Shown here piece after piece: positions 15,270 through 23,413 of a stretch of DNA of 64,000 nucleotides. A program made the position numbers and the translations under genes. Source of the DNA: JBCFAY01 sp038562375. Its GTDB lineage: Bacteria > Bacillota > Clostridia > Christensenellales > CAG-138. The stretch covers positions 31,752 through 95,751 of the forward strand of contig JBCFAY010000013.1 of the NCBI GenBank assembly GCA_038562375.1, written 5' to 3'. The notes beneath the pieces are model-generated. The model was given only the letters and a program-made list of their open reading frames with translations. It searched no databases and was not told the origin of the DNA. The stretch's first letter is position 1. Each line of letters opens with the position of its first letter.

Positions 15270-16109
15270 ATGAAAAGAAAAATTCTATCCGGCATAGTGC
15301 TTATGCTCGTGCTCATGATGCTCTTCACGATGTTTGCGAGCATGGCAAGCGCGGCGACCATGTTGAAGGTTACCACCACGACGTATCTTTCCAAATCGAT
15401 GAGCACCAGCGCGAAGGATCGCATCATGAAGGTGACCAAGGGCAGCCTTGTAACGCAGATCGCGACCGGCAAAACCTATTATAAGGTCAACTACGGCGGC
15501 AAGGAAGGCTACATCAAAAAGTCGTATCTGACCAGCAGCTACGGCTACGGTGCGATCGGCGCGATCAAGATCGACGGCACGAAGGTCGATTACAAGGTCA
15601 CCATCGGCAACGACAACAAGTACTACATGAACTATACGTCCCAGGATAAAAAATCTTCGGGCGGCGCGATCTTCGCGGATTTCCGCAACATCGACGCGAA
15701 GCGGCGCAGCAACCTGATCCTCTACGGCCACAACATGAAGAACGGCACGATGTTTGCCACGCTGCACAAGTATGAGGATCCCGCCTTCTTTGCGGCGAAT
15801 CAGACGGTGAAGCTCTCTCTCAACGGCGGAATGGGCATGCCCAAGGGCGAGTATACCTTCACGATTTTCGCGCAGGGCGAATTCCTGCTCGACAGCGATC
15901 TTAATCCGTGGCGCACGCAGTTTACCGATTCGCTCGACTTCAGGAACCACATCCAGTCGATCTACAACTACTGCAAGGCGCAGGGCTTCAACGTTTCGAG
16001 CACCGCTCCGACGAATGCCCAGCAGATCCTTACGCTCTCGACCTGCGTGCTCCCGCGCAGCACCGCGAAGCGTTACCTCGTGTTCGCTTACATGAATCAG
16101 GCGCTCTAA
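15270..16109 (+). CDS. Secreted SH3-domain class B sortase, second copy
   Basis: 279 residues. Signal peptide (about 1-28, IVLMLVLMMLFTMFASMASA), SH3-like domain (about 30-85, ending in YGGKEGYIKKSYL), then a sortase B barrel with His in LILYGHNMKNGTMFATLHKY, Cys in ILTLSTCVL and Arg in AKRYLVFAYM. The order of domains matches the preceding sortase, but the long glycine-rich linkers are absent and the sequences have diverged. ATG at 15270 has better spacing from AAAGGGG than ATG at 15264. It is followed by a strong terminator, so it ends this transcription unit. Confidence 0.85.
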   Translation: MKRKILSGIVLMLVLMMLFTMFASMASAATMLKVTTTTYLSKSMSTSAKDRIMKVTKGSLVTQIATGKTYYKVNYGGKEGYIKKSYLTSSYGYGAIGAIKIDGTKVDYKVTIGNDNKYYMNYTSQDKKSSGGAIFADFRNIDAKRRSNLILYGHNMKNGTMFATLHKYEDPAFFAANQTVKLSLNGGMGMPKGEYTFTIFAQGEFLLDSDLNPWRTQFTDSLDFRNHIQSIYNYCKAQGFNVSSTAPTNAQQILTLSTCVLPRSTAKRYLVFAYMNQAL

Positions 16110-16147
16110 ACCGAGGGCGCCAATCAAAACCGCATACCGAAACAATG

Positions 16148-16175
16148 AAAAGTCCGGGGCTCCCGGACTTTTTTA
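16148..16175 (+). terminator. Intrinsic terminator after the second sortase
   Basis: AAAAGTCCGGG and CCCGGACTTTT (11 bp) with a three-base loop and a T-run. Confidence 0.9.
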
Positions 16176-16245
16176 TTACTTGTGAAAAAAATTACAATTG
16201 GTATATCAGTTAGAAATTTAACAGACTTTTAGGCCATTTTTCGGG

Positions 16246-16274
16246 TTTACGAGTAGAAAAAAATGATGTATAAT
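16246..16274 (+). promoter_or_regulatory. Promoter of the glycine cleavage operon
   Basis: TTTACG (16246-16251), 17-bp spacer, TATAAT (16269-16274). The leader is only about 30 nt, too short for a glycine riboswitch. Confidence 0.65.
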
Positions 16275-16306
16275 GACCATTAAATAAATATGGAGGTGCA
16301 TCTTTT

Positions 16307-17386
16307 ATGGATACACTTAAACATACGCCATTATATAACTTGCATGTCGAGCAGGGCGGAAAGGTCATCGATTTCGGCGGTTGGGCGCTGCCGGTGCAAT
16401 ATTCTTCCATCCTTGCCGAGCACAAGGCCGTACGCGAGTGCGCGGGGCTTTTCGACGTTTCGCATATGGGCGAGGTCGTGGTGCAAGGCGGCGGCGCGTA
16501 TGATTTCCTCCAAAAGGTGCTCACGAATGATATCGAGAGCATGGTTCCCGGCCGCTGCCGCTATTCGGCGATGTGCTATGAGGACGGCGGAACGGTGGAC
16601 GATATCCTCGTGTGCATGTACGCGAGGGATCACTATCTGCTGGTCGTCAACGCGTCCAATACGGATAAGGATTTTGAGTGGCTTAAGAGCAATGTTTTCG
16701 GGGATGTTAAGCTTGAGAATCAGTCCGCCGCGTGGGGCCAGCTCGCGCTCCAGGGCCCGCGCTTCATGGAGGTTCTCGAGAACGCGAAGGTCGGCGAGGT
16801 GCCCGCGAAATACTACACCTTCGTGCCTGAGTCGACCGTCGGCGGGATTCCCTGCATGATCGCGCGAACGGGGTATACCGGCGAAGCCGGCGTTGAAATC
16901 TACTGCAAGGCGGAGGATACCGCCGCGATCTACAAGGCGCTTCTGTCCGCGGGCGAACCCGTGGGTATGCTGCCGTGCGGCCTGGGCGCGCGCGATACGC
17001 TGCGCTTTGAGGCATCGATGCCGCTCTACGGGCATGAGCTTTCCAAGGACATCACGCCGCTCGAATGCGGGATCGGCTTCGCCGTCAAGCTTGAGAAGCC
17101 CTCGTTCATCGGCAAGGAAGCGCTTCTGAAGCCGCTCAAGCGGGTTCGCATCGGCCTGAAGCTGACCGATCGCGGCGTCGCGCGCGAGCATAGCGACGTA
17201 TATGCTGGCGATAAGCTGATCGGGTTCGTCACCTCCGGCGGCGTGGCTCCCACGCTGGGCGGCAACTATGCGATGGCGCTGATCGATATCGCTTACGAGG
17301 GGAACACCGAGTTTGAAATCGATGTTCGCGGCCGCAGGATCGGCGCACAGAAGGCGGAGATGCCGTTCTATAAGCGCGCAAAATAA
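16307..17386 (+). CDS. gcvT: Glycine cleavage system T protein (aminomethyltransferase)
   Basis: Moves the methylene group from aminomethyl-lipoyl-H protein to tetrahydrofolate and releases ammonia. 359 residues, the usual size. The N-terminal HTPLYNLHVEQGGKVIDFGGWALPVQY and the SHMGEVVV, GYTGEAGVEIYC and GLGARDTLRFEASMPLYGHEL segments are standard for GcvT folate-binding and C-terminal domains. It is first of a four-gene operon. The L protein (lipoamide dehydrogenase) and lipoylation genes are not in the window. Confidence 0.97.
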   Translation: MDTLKHTPLYNLHVEQGGKVIDFGGWALPVQYSSILAEHKAVRECAGLFDVSHMGEVVVQGGGAYDFLQKVLTNDIESMVPGRCRYSAMCYEDGGTVDDILVCMYARDHYLLVVNASNTDKDFEWLKSNVFGDVKLENQSAAWGQLALQGPRFMEVLENAKVGEVPAKYYTFVPESTVGGIPCMIARTGYTGEAGVEIYCKAEDTAAIYKALLSAGEPVGMLPCGLGARDTLRFEASMPLYGHELSKDITPLECGIGFAVKLEKPSFIGKEALLKPLKRVRIGLKLTDRGVAREHSDVYAGDKLIGFVTSGGVAPTLGGNYAMALIDIAYEGNTEFEIDVRGRRIGAQKAEMPFYKRAK

Positions 17387-17447
17387 TTGAAAAACCAGCC
17401 GTTAGGGCAAATAATAATGAAGCAATAATTTTAGGAGGATCAATCAA

Positions 17448-17825
17448 ATGACACCCGCAGATCGCAAGTACACCAAGGAACATGAGTGGATTCAGGTAGA
17501 GGGCAACACCGCGAAGGTCGGCATTTCGTTCCACGCGCAGGAAGCGCTGGGCGACATCGTGTTTGTCGAGCTGCCCGCGGTGGGCGACAGCTTTGAGCGC
17601 GGCGATTCCATCGCGGTGGTGGAGTCCGTCAAAGCGGTTTCAAACATTTACACCTCCGTAGCGGGCAAGATCGTCGAAGTCAACGAGGCGCTCGACGCGC
17701 AGCCCGAGCTTCTCAACGAGGATCCGTATGCGAATTTTATCGCGGCGTTCGAGATCAGCTCCATCGCCGAGGAAGACCTGATGAGCGCGTCCGAGTATGA
17801 TGCGTTCGTCGCCGCGGGGGCATAA
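17448..17825 (+). CDS. gcvH: Glycine cleavage system H protein
   Basis: Lipoyl carrier that shuttles the aminomethyl group between P, T and L proteins. 125 residues. The lipoyl-lysine is in VVESVKAVSNIY, and the family pattern YTKEHEWIQVEGNTAKVGIS opens the protein. RBS TAGGAGGAT. It lies 61 bp after gcvT and 4 bp before gcvPA. Confidence 0.97.
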   Translation: MTPADRKYTKEHEWIQVEGNTAKVGISFHAQEALGDIVFVELPAVGDSFERGDSIAVVESVKAVSNIYTSVAGKIVEVNEALDAQPELLNEDPYANFIAAFEISSIAEEDLMSASEYDAFVAAGA

Positions 17826-17829
17826 CGCG

Positions 17830-19164
17830 ATGAAGAGCTATGTCCCGAACACGAGCGCACAGCGCGAGGCGATGCTGCGTGAGATCGGGCTCGAGCGGAT
17901 GGATCAGCTTTTTGCCGATATCCCCGCCGGGCTCCGTCTTGGCCGCGCGCTGAACCTGCCCGCGGGCAAGAGCGAGCTTGAGGTGCGCCGGCTCTTCGCG
18001 TCGTATCGTGCCGAGACGGACGCCTCGAAGCCCATTTTCCGCGGCGCGGGCGCCTATCGCCACTACATCCCCGCGGCGGTGCCGCAATTGGCGGGCCAGA
18101 CGGCGTTCTATACGGCTTACACCCCATATCAGGCGGAGATGAGCCAGGGGATGCTCCAGAGCATCTTCGAGTACCAGACGCTGATCTGCGAGCTCACCGG
18201 CATGGACGCTTCCAACGCGTCGGTATACGACGGCGCGACGGCGGCGGCGGAATCGTTGATCATGATGCGAGACGCGAAGCGCAAAAAGAAGATCCTTTAC
18301 AGCGCCGGCCTAAACCCGGAGGTCAAGGCAACGCTTATTACCTACGCGCACTTCACCAAGCTCGATCTCGTCGAGATCCCTCTGGACAAAACGGGTCTTG
18401 TCGATTGCGCGGCGCTTGAAGCGAATTCCGCGGACGCCGCGGGCTTCATCGTCTCCAACCCGAATTTTTACGGCTGCATCGAGGATATTCCCGCGATCGC
18501 CGAGATCGTGCACGCCGCCGGCGGCCTTCTGACAGCGTATGTCAACCCGATCTCCCTGGGCCTTATCAAGCGCCCCGGGGATTCCGGCGCGGACATCGCC
18601 ATCGGCGACGGTCAGCCGCTCGGGCTTCCGCTCGGGTTCGGCGGCCCGTACGTCGGCTTCGTGGCCACCAAGGAAAAATACACCCGCAACCTGCCCGGGC
18701 GCATTGCGGGGCAGACTGCGGATGCGGACGGCAACCGCGCGTTCGTGCTCACGCTCCAGGCGCGCGAGCAGCACATCCGCCGCGACAAGGCGGCCTCCAA
18801 CATCTGTTCCAACCAGATGCTATGCGCGATCATGTCGAGCATCTATCTCGCGCTGATGGGCCCCGACGGAATCGCCGAGGTCGCGGATCAGTGCGTGCAG
18901 AAAGCGCATTATCTGGCCGAGGGAATCAGCCGCATCAAGGGTATGAGCCTAAGGTACTGTGCGCCCTTCTTCCATGAGTTCGTTGTGGACAGCGCCGTTT
19001 CCCCCGCCGCGATCGAAGCGAAGCTGCGCGAACGCGGAATCATCGGCGGGCTCGCGCTCGAGCGGTTCGATCCGAAGGATACGGGAATCCTCTATTGCGC
19101 GACCGAATGCAACACGCGCGAGGAGATCGACGCGCTGCTAAGCGCATTGGAGGTGATCGCATGA
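17830..19164 (+). CDS. gcvPA: Glycine dehydrogenase (decarboxylating) subunit 1
   Basis: N-terminal half of the split P protein found in Bacillota, archaea and others; with GcvPB it decarboxylates glycine on PLP and loads H protein. 444 residues. The beginning (SYVPNTSAQREAMLREIGL) and the segments FRGAGAYRHYIPAAV, YTPYQAEMSQGMLQSIFEYQT and DASNASVYDGATAAAE are characteristic. ATG at 17830 is chosen because gcvH ends at 17825. It overlaps gcvPB by ATGA, which suggests coupled translation of the two subunits. Confidence 0.97.
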   Translation: MKSYVPNTSAQREAMLREIGLERMDQLFADIPAGLRLGRALNLPAGKSELEVRRLFASYRAETDASKPIFRGAGAYRHYIPAAVPQLAGQTAFYTAYTPYQAEMSQGMLQSIFEYQTLICELTGMDASNASVYDGATAAAESLIMMRDAKRKKKILYSAGLNPEVKATLITYAHFTKLDLVEIPLDKTGLVDCAALEANSADAAGFIVSNPNFYGCIEDIPAIAEIVHAAGGLLTAYVNPISLGLIKRPGDSGADIAIGDGQPLGLPLGFGGPYVGFVATKEKYTRNLPGRIAGQTADADGNRAFVLTLQAREQHIRRDKAASNICSNQMLCAIMSSIYLALMGPDGIAEVADQCVQKAHYLAEGISRIKGMSLRYCAPFFHEFVVDSAVSPAAIEAKLRERGIIGGLALERFDPKDTGILYCATECNTREEIDALLSALEVIA

Positions 19165-20609
19165 CGCGCTCGGTAATGCCTTTACTGTTCGAAAAATCCC
19201 GCGAAGGGCATCGCGGCACGGATCTTCCCGCGCTGGACGTCCCAAGGAAGGACGCGCTGCTCCCCGCATCGCTTTTGGGCGAGCGGCTGCCGCTTCCGGA
19301 GCTTTCGGAGATCGACGCGGTGCGCCACTACACGAATCTTGCCCGCCGCAATTTCGGCGTGGACAACGGGTTCTATCCGCTCGGCTCCTGCACGATGAAG
19401 TACAACCCCAAGATCAACGAGGAGATCGCGACGATATTCGACGGCCTGCATCCCTATCTGCCCGCGGATATGGCGCAGGGCGCGGTGGACATGATGCTCG
19501 ACCTCGAGCGCGCGCTTTGTGAGATCACGGGCATGGATAAGTTCACGCTCCAGCCCGCGGCGGGCGCGCACGGGGAGCTGACGGGCCTTATGATGATCAA
19601 GGCCTGCCACCAGATAAAGGGCCAGCCGGAGCGCGACGTGATGATCGTCCCCGACTCGGCGCATGGAACCAACCCGGCCTCGGCGGCGCTCGCGGGCTTC
19701 AGGATCCGCGAGATCAAGAGCACGCCCGAGGGCGGCGTGGATATCGACGCGCTGCGCGCCGCGGTCGACGAGAGGACCGCGGGGCTCATGCTCACCAACC
19801 CGTCGACGCTCGGCCTGTTCGAGACCAATATCGCAGAGATCGCCGACATCATCCATAAGGCGGGCGGCTTGCTCTATTACGACGGCGCCAACCTCAACGC
19901 GATCATGGGCATCGTCCGTCCCGGCGACATGGGCTTCGACGTGATGCACATCAACCTTCACAAGACGTTTTCCACCCCGCACGGCGGCGGCGGCCCCGGC
20001 GCGGGCCCCGTGGGCGTGAAAAAGGAGCTGATTCCCTACCTGCCGGTCCCGGTCGTGATGCCGGGCGAGGACGGAAAGGCGCGCCTTGATTACGACCGAC
20101 CGCTCTCCATCGGCAGGATGAAGAGCTTCTACGGCAACTATAGCGTCTTGGCCAGGGCGTACGCCTATATCTATTCCCTGGGCGCGGAAGGACTCAAGGA
20201 GGCCAGCGAGAACGCGGTGCTCAACGCCAATTACATCCAGCATCGGCTCAAGGACACCTATGAGCTTGCGCACGATCGCATCTGCATGCACGAATGCGTG
20301 TTTACGCCGGGCGAACTGCTCGAATACGGCGTGCACACGATGGACATCGCGAAAGCTTTGATCGACCGCGGCTATCATCCGCCGACGATCTACTTCCCGC
20401 TGATCGTCAAGGAAGCCATGATGATCGAGCCGACGGAGACCGAGAGCCGCGAAACGCTCGACGCGTTCGTGGAAGCGATGATCGATATCGCGCGCGTCGC
20501 CAAGGAGAACCCCGAGGCGCTGCACCAGGCCCCGGTGACCACGCCGGTCGGCAGGCCCGACGACGTGGCCGCCGCCCGCAGCCCGATCATCCGCTACCAG
20601 CGGCCGTAA
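19161..20609 (+). CDS. gcvPB: Glycine dehydrogenase (decarboxylating) subunit 2
   Basis: PLP-carrying C-terminal half of the split P protein. 482 residues. The PLP lysine is in NLHKTFSTPHGGGGPGAGP. The glycine-rich segment, the NFGVDNGFYPLGSCTMKYNPK motif and the HGTNPASAALAG loop are all typical. ATG at 19161 lies within the gcvPA stop. A terminator follows the gene at 20636. Confidence 0.97.
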   Translation: MTRSVMPLLFEKSREGHRGTDLPALDVPRKDALLPASLLGERLPLPELSEIDAVRHYTNLARRNFGVDNGFYPLGSCTMKYNPKINEEIATIFDGLHPYLPADMAQGAVDMMLDLERALCEITGMDKFTLQPAAGAHGELTGLMMIKACHQIKGQPERDVMIVPDSAHGTNPASAALAGFRIREIKSTPEGGVDIDALRAAVDERTAGLMLTNPSTLGLFETNIAEIADIIHKAGGLLYYDGANLNAIMGIVRPGDMGFDVMHINLHKTFSTPHGGGGPGAGPVGVKKELIPYLPVPVVMPGEDGKARLDYDRPLSIGRMKSFYGNYSVLARAYAYIYSLGAEGLKEASENAVLNANYIQHRLKDTYELAHDRICMHECVFTPGELLEYGVHTMDIAKALIDRGYHPPTIYFPLIVKEAMMIEPTETESRETLDAFVEAMIDIARVAKENPEALHQAPVTTPVGRPDDVAAARSPIIRYQRP

Positions 20610-20635
20610 ACCCGATAAAATCCGATGCACAGCAC

Positions 20636-20669
20636 AAAGGGATGCCATTTTCAAACGGCATCCCTTTTT
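20636..20669 (+). terminator. Intrinsic terminator of the gcv operon
   Basis: AAAGGGATGCC (20636-20646) with GGCATCCCTTT (20657-20667) and a T-run. Confidence 0.9.
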
Positions 20670-20777
20670 CGTATCCTCTGGAAATTGACGGCATACGCCC
20701 GCCCCGCTCTTGGCGGCCCCGCCGTTTACAATCCCGTTTCCGTGGGGATAACCGGGATTGCGCCGGGAGCGATCTGT

Positions 20778-21572
20778 TTACAGATAAAGCTTCCGGATCA
20801 AAAAGGCTACCAGGCGGTCGGGTATAAAACGCTTCGCGCCGCGCATCGCCTTATAGAGCAGGCCCGCTGCGACGCGTATGGGCGGGTTCTTGCGCTTTGC
20901 GGCGCGCACGATCACGTTTGCGACGACTTCGGCAGGCATGCCGTTGTGCTCGCAGCGCTCCATCAGGCGCAGCGCCCTCTCGAAGCGCTCGCGGTATCCC
21001 TCGGAGACGTGCCCGATGGGCGCCCGGCTTGCCGTGAAGCCGGTCTTGGTGTCGCCCGGCTCGACCAGGACCACGCGTACTTTGAACGGGCGAAGCTCCT
21101 CGCGCAGGCACTCGCTCAGGCACTCGACGGCGTATTTGGAGGCCGAATAGGCGCTCTGGAACGGCAGGGGCAAAAAGCCCGCGGCGGAGCTGATGTTTAT
21201 GATGATCCCGCGGCTTTTTTCCAGCGCGGGTATCGCCGCGCGCAGCACGCGATGGACGCCGAGCACGTTGGTGTCGAGCTGGCTCAAAAGCTCATGGGTC
21301 TGTGTGTCGGCGATGGGGCCGGCGATGCCCATGGCGGCGTTGTTGACCAGGACATCCAGCCTGCCCTCGGCGCGAAGCACCTCCTCGACGGCGCGGCGGA
21401 CGGAATCCTCGTCGCGCACGTCCATCTCGAGCATCGCGATGCCGGAGCGGTTCTCGTTACCCGGATGTCTCGAGGTACCGTAGACCTTTGCTCCTTCGCG
21501 AGCGAACGCGCGCGCCGTAGCCGCGCCAATACCGCTGGAAGCGCCGGTGATCAGAACGACTTTATTCCTCAA
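20778..21572 (-). CDS. Short-chain dehydrogenase/reductase (SDR)
   Basis: 264 residues, classical SDR fold. Cofactor loop TGASSGIGAATA, NNAA motif (LVNNAAMG), catalytic Ser in NISSAAGF and the YSASK catalytic Tyr/Lys. The Ser/Arg after the second strand (TSRHP) favours NADP(H). The substrate cannot be read from the sequence. Its start faces the alpha-oxoamine synthase gene across an 84-bp divergent region; an alpha-oxoamine synthase and a ketoreductase would fit a pathway that condenses an amino acid with an acyl-CoA and then reduces the ketone, but this is inference from position only. Confidence 0.9.
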   Translation of the reverse strand: MRNKVVLITGASSGIGAATARAFAREGAKVYGTSRHPGNENRSGIAMLEMDVRDEDSVRRAVEEVLRAEGRLDVLVNNAAMGIAGPIADTQTHELLSQLDTNVLGVHRVLRAAIPALEKSRGIIINISSAAGFLPLPFQSAYSASKYAVECLSECLREELRPFKVRVVLVEPGDTKTGFTASRAPIGHVSEGYRERFERALRLMERCEHNGMPAEVVANVIVRAAKRKNPPIRVAAGLLYKAMRGAKRFIPDRLVAFLIRKLYL

Positions 21573-21573
21573 T

Positions 21574-21602
21574 TTGCTTTCTCCTCTGTTTCATCGTATA
21601 AT
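21574..21602 (+). promoter_or_regulatory. Promoter of the alpha-oxoamine synthase gene
   Basis: TTGCTT (21574-21579), 17-bp spacer, TATAAT (21597-21602). Confidence 0.7.
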
Positions 21603-21656
21603 AAAAAAACAAGTGCAATCATCTATATATCATACCACCCGAGAGAGAGGTTTCCA

Positions 21657-22832
21657 ATGGACATATTTGAAAAATGCTTCCGGTATGACGAGCCGCAGGT
21701 TGCGATGCAAAGCGGGCTGTATCCGTACTTCCACGCGCTTGAGAGCGCCCAGGACGCCGAGGTGATCATGAACGGCAGGAACGTCATCATGCTCGGATCC
21801 AACAATTATCTCGGTCTGGTCAACGATCCTAGGCTCAAGAAAGCCGCGATCGACGCGATAGAAAAATATGGCACGGGCTGTTCCGGCTCGCGCTTTTTAA
21901 ACGGAACGCTGGTGCTGCACGAGCGGCTCGAACGCGAGTTCGCGGAGTTTTTCCATAAGGACGAGGCGCTTTCCTTTTCCACGGGTTTTCAGACCAACCT
22001 TGGAACGGTCACCGCGATCGTGAACCTCCATGATTATATCCTCAACGATTCGGAAAACCACGCGAGCATCGTGGACGCGACGCATCTGAGCTACTGTAAA
22101 AAGGCGCTCAAGTACGCGCATTCGGATATGGAGGAGCTTGAAAACCGCCTGACGCGCATCCCCGAGGATGCGGGCAAGCTCATCATAACCGACGGCGTGT
22201 TCTCCATGTCCGGAGAGATCGCCAAACTCCCCGAGATCGTGCGCCTCGCGAAAAAGTACGGCGCGCGCGTGATGGTGGACGACGCGCACGGCGCGGGCAT
22301 GATCGGCGAGGGCGGCCGCGGCACGGCGTCGTACTTCGGCCTCGAGGACGAGGTCGACATCATCATGACAACCTTCTCCAAATCCTTCGGTTCGCTCGGC
22401 GGCGTGATCGCGGCGAGCTCGCCGGTAATCAACTACATCAAGCACCGTTCGCGCCCCTTCATATTCAGCGCGTCGATTCCGCCCGCGAGCGCGGCGGCGG
22501 CGCTGGAGGCGCTCCATGTGATAAGGAGCGAGCCGGAGCGCAAGGAGCATCTTCTCGAGGTCGCCAATTATATGCGTCAAAAGCTCAAGGAGCTCGGCGT
22601 TCCCATGCTTCCGGGTGAGACGGCGATCATCCCCGTTCTTACCTACGCGCAGACGAGGACGTTCATCGCCACGAAGATGCTCTTCGAGCGCGGCGTATAC
22701 GTCAACCCCGTCATATCCCCGGCCGTGCCCGAGGGCGAGTGCCTGCTGCGCACGAGCTATACGGCGACGCATACCAAGGAGCAGATGGACCGCGCCGCGG
22801 CCATTTTCGGGGAAGTGCTGCACCAGATTTAG
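21657..22832 (+). CDS. Alpha-oxoamine synthase family PLP enzyme (KBL/BioF/SPT type)
   Basis: 391 residues, fold type I. PLP lysine in TTFSKSFGSLGG, PLP-phosphate and ring contacts in VDDAHGAGMIGEGGRG, and the entry motif MLGSNNYLGL with GTGCSGSRFLNGT. Enzymes of this family condense an amino acid with an acyl-CoA: glycine with acetyl-CoA (Kbl), alanine with pimeloyl-CoA/ACP (BioF) or serine with a long acyl chain (SPT). No tdh, bio or sphingolipid gene is adjacent, so I leave the specificity open. ATG at 21657 follows GAGAGAGAGG; the longer in-frame reading upstream runs through the SDR gene on the other strand and is rejected. Confidence 0.88.
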   Translation: MDIFEKCFRYDEPQVAMQSGLYPYFHALESAQDAEVIMNGRNVIMLGSNNYLGLVNDPRLKKAAIDAIEKYGTGCSGSRFLNGTLVLHERLEREFAEFFHKDEALSFSTGFQTNLGTVTAIVNLHDYILNDSENHASIVDATHLSYCKKALKYAHSDMEELENRLTRIPEDAGKLIITDGVFSMSGEIAKLPEIVRLAKKYGARVMVDDAHGAGMIGEGGRGTASYFGLEDEVDIIMTTFSKSFGSLGGVIAASSPVINYIKHRSRPFIFSASIPPASAAAALEALHVIRSEPERKEHLLEVANYMRQKLKELGVPMLPGETAIIPVLTYAQTRTFIATKMLFERGVYVNPVISPAVPEGECLLRTSYTATHTKEQMDRAAAIFGEVLHQI

Positions 22833-22926
22833 GCGGCGATTGCATCGGAGAATGAAATCCGGGTTCCGCGCGCTGGGCCGCGCGAATCCGGATTCTTTAT
22901 TTGATTTGGATTAGCAAAGAAAATTC

Positions 22927-22955
22927 TTGTGTTTTTGCGCGCGGTTCTTTATAAT
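22927..22955 (+). promoter_or_regulatory. Promoter of the speD leader RNA
   Basis: TTGTGT (22927-22932), 17-bp spacer, TATAAT (22950-22955); predicted start near 22962. Confidence 0.8.
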
Positions 22956-22961
22956 GCAATA

Positions 22962-23380
22962 GTATGCCAAAGGGTAAAGGTAAGGAAACCGCGTGGATTC
23001 GGCTCACTTGACCTTAAGGCCCGGAGGGAGAACGCAGCTTTTTAGCAAAGGATATTTGACCATCCGCCCAAAGCGGATAAAGGCCATTCGGACAGCCGGG
23101 TCAAAGGCCGGGACTGGCAACTTTGTTGCCTTATTGGTTGAGCTAAGCGCTCAAATTTTATAAGTTGGCTACTTCATAGCCGTGTGCGGCGCCGCACATC
23201 ACGCTTGTGAAACAATCAATAAGAGTAGTAAAAGTAGTTCCTTGCTATATAGACTCTGACCTCTGATGCGCCAAATGCCCCCTTGCCGGGTTACCGGCGG
23301 CATAACCGCAAAGGATCGTATTGGATTGAAACGCTCAAGCTAAGGATGTGCACGCGCATATTCTGGCGGGGCGTTTTTTT
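22962..23380 (+). ncRNA. Long structured RNA or leader upstream of speD, family not identified
   Basis: About 420 nt with no credible reading frame, running from a near-consensus promoter to an intrinsic terminator (23330-23380). Many short perfect helices are visible: TTTGACC (23055-23061) with GGTCAAA (23099-23105) enclosing ATCCGC/GCGGAT; GGCAAC-TTT-GTTGCC (23116-23130); TTGAGC/GCTCAA (23138-23154); GGCTA/TAGCC; TGTGCGGC/GCCGCACA (23183-23198); GCCGG-GTTA-CCGGC (23285-23298). A long purine-rich segment with GGAGGGAGAACGCAG (from 23023) looks like a conserved core. It may be a cis-acting attenuator of the polyamine operon or an independent RNA such as a member of a known large class (raiA-like is one low-confidence candidate). 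It is not tmRNA, RNase P RNA or a SAM-I riboswitch as far as I can see. Confidence 0.65.
23330..23380 (+). terminator. Intrinsic terminator or attenuator just before speD
   Basis: Outer stem AACGCTC (23330-23336) with GGGCGTT (23369-23375), inner hairpin GGATGTGC (23344-23351) with GCATATTC (23356-23363), then a T-run (23374-23380). It lies 33 bp before the speD ATG. Confidence 0.75.
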
Positions 23381-23413
23381 ACGCCGCGAATTCTCGAATC
23401 GGAGGCGCGCTTT

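Noticed and set aside
16110..16306. Glycine riboswitch upstream of gcvT
   Set aside because: The interval contains a terminator, a promoter and a leader of only about 30 nt; no tandem glycine aptamer signature is seen.
20625..22832. A 735-codon reading of the alpha-oxoamine synthase
   Set aside because: The N-terminal 344 codons lie antisense to the SDR gene. ATG at 21657 has a ribosome site and promoter, and gives the normal family length.
23100..23135. SAM-I riboswitch suggested by GGCAAC before speD
   Set aside because: The GGCAAC is part of a local GGCAAC/GTTGCC hairpin, and the SAM-I kink-turn and AGAG-type core are not present.
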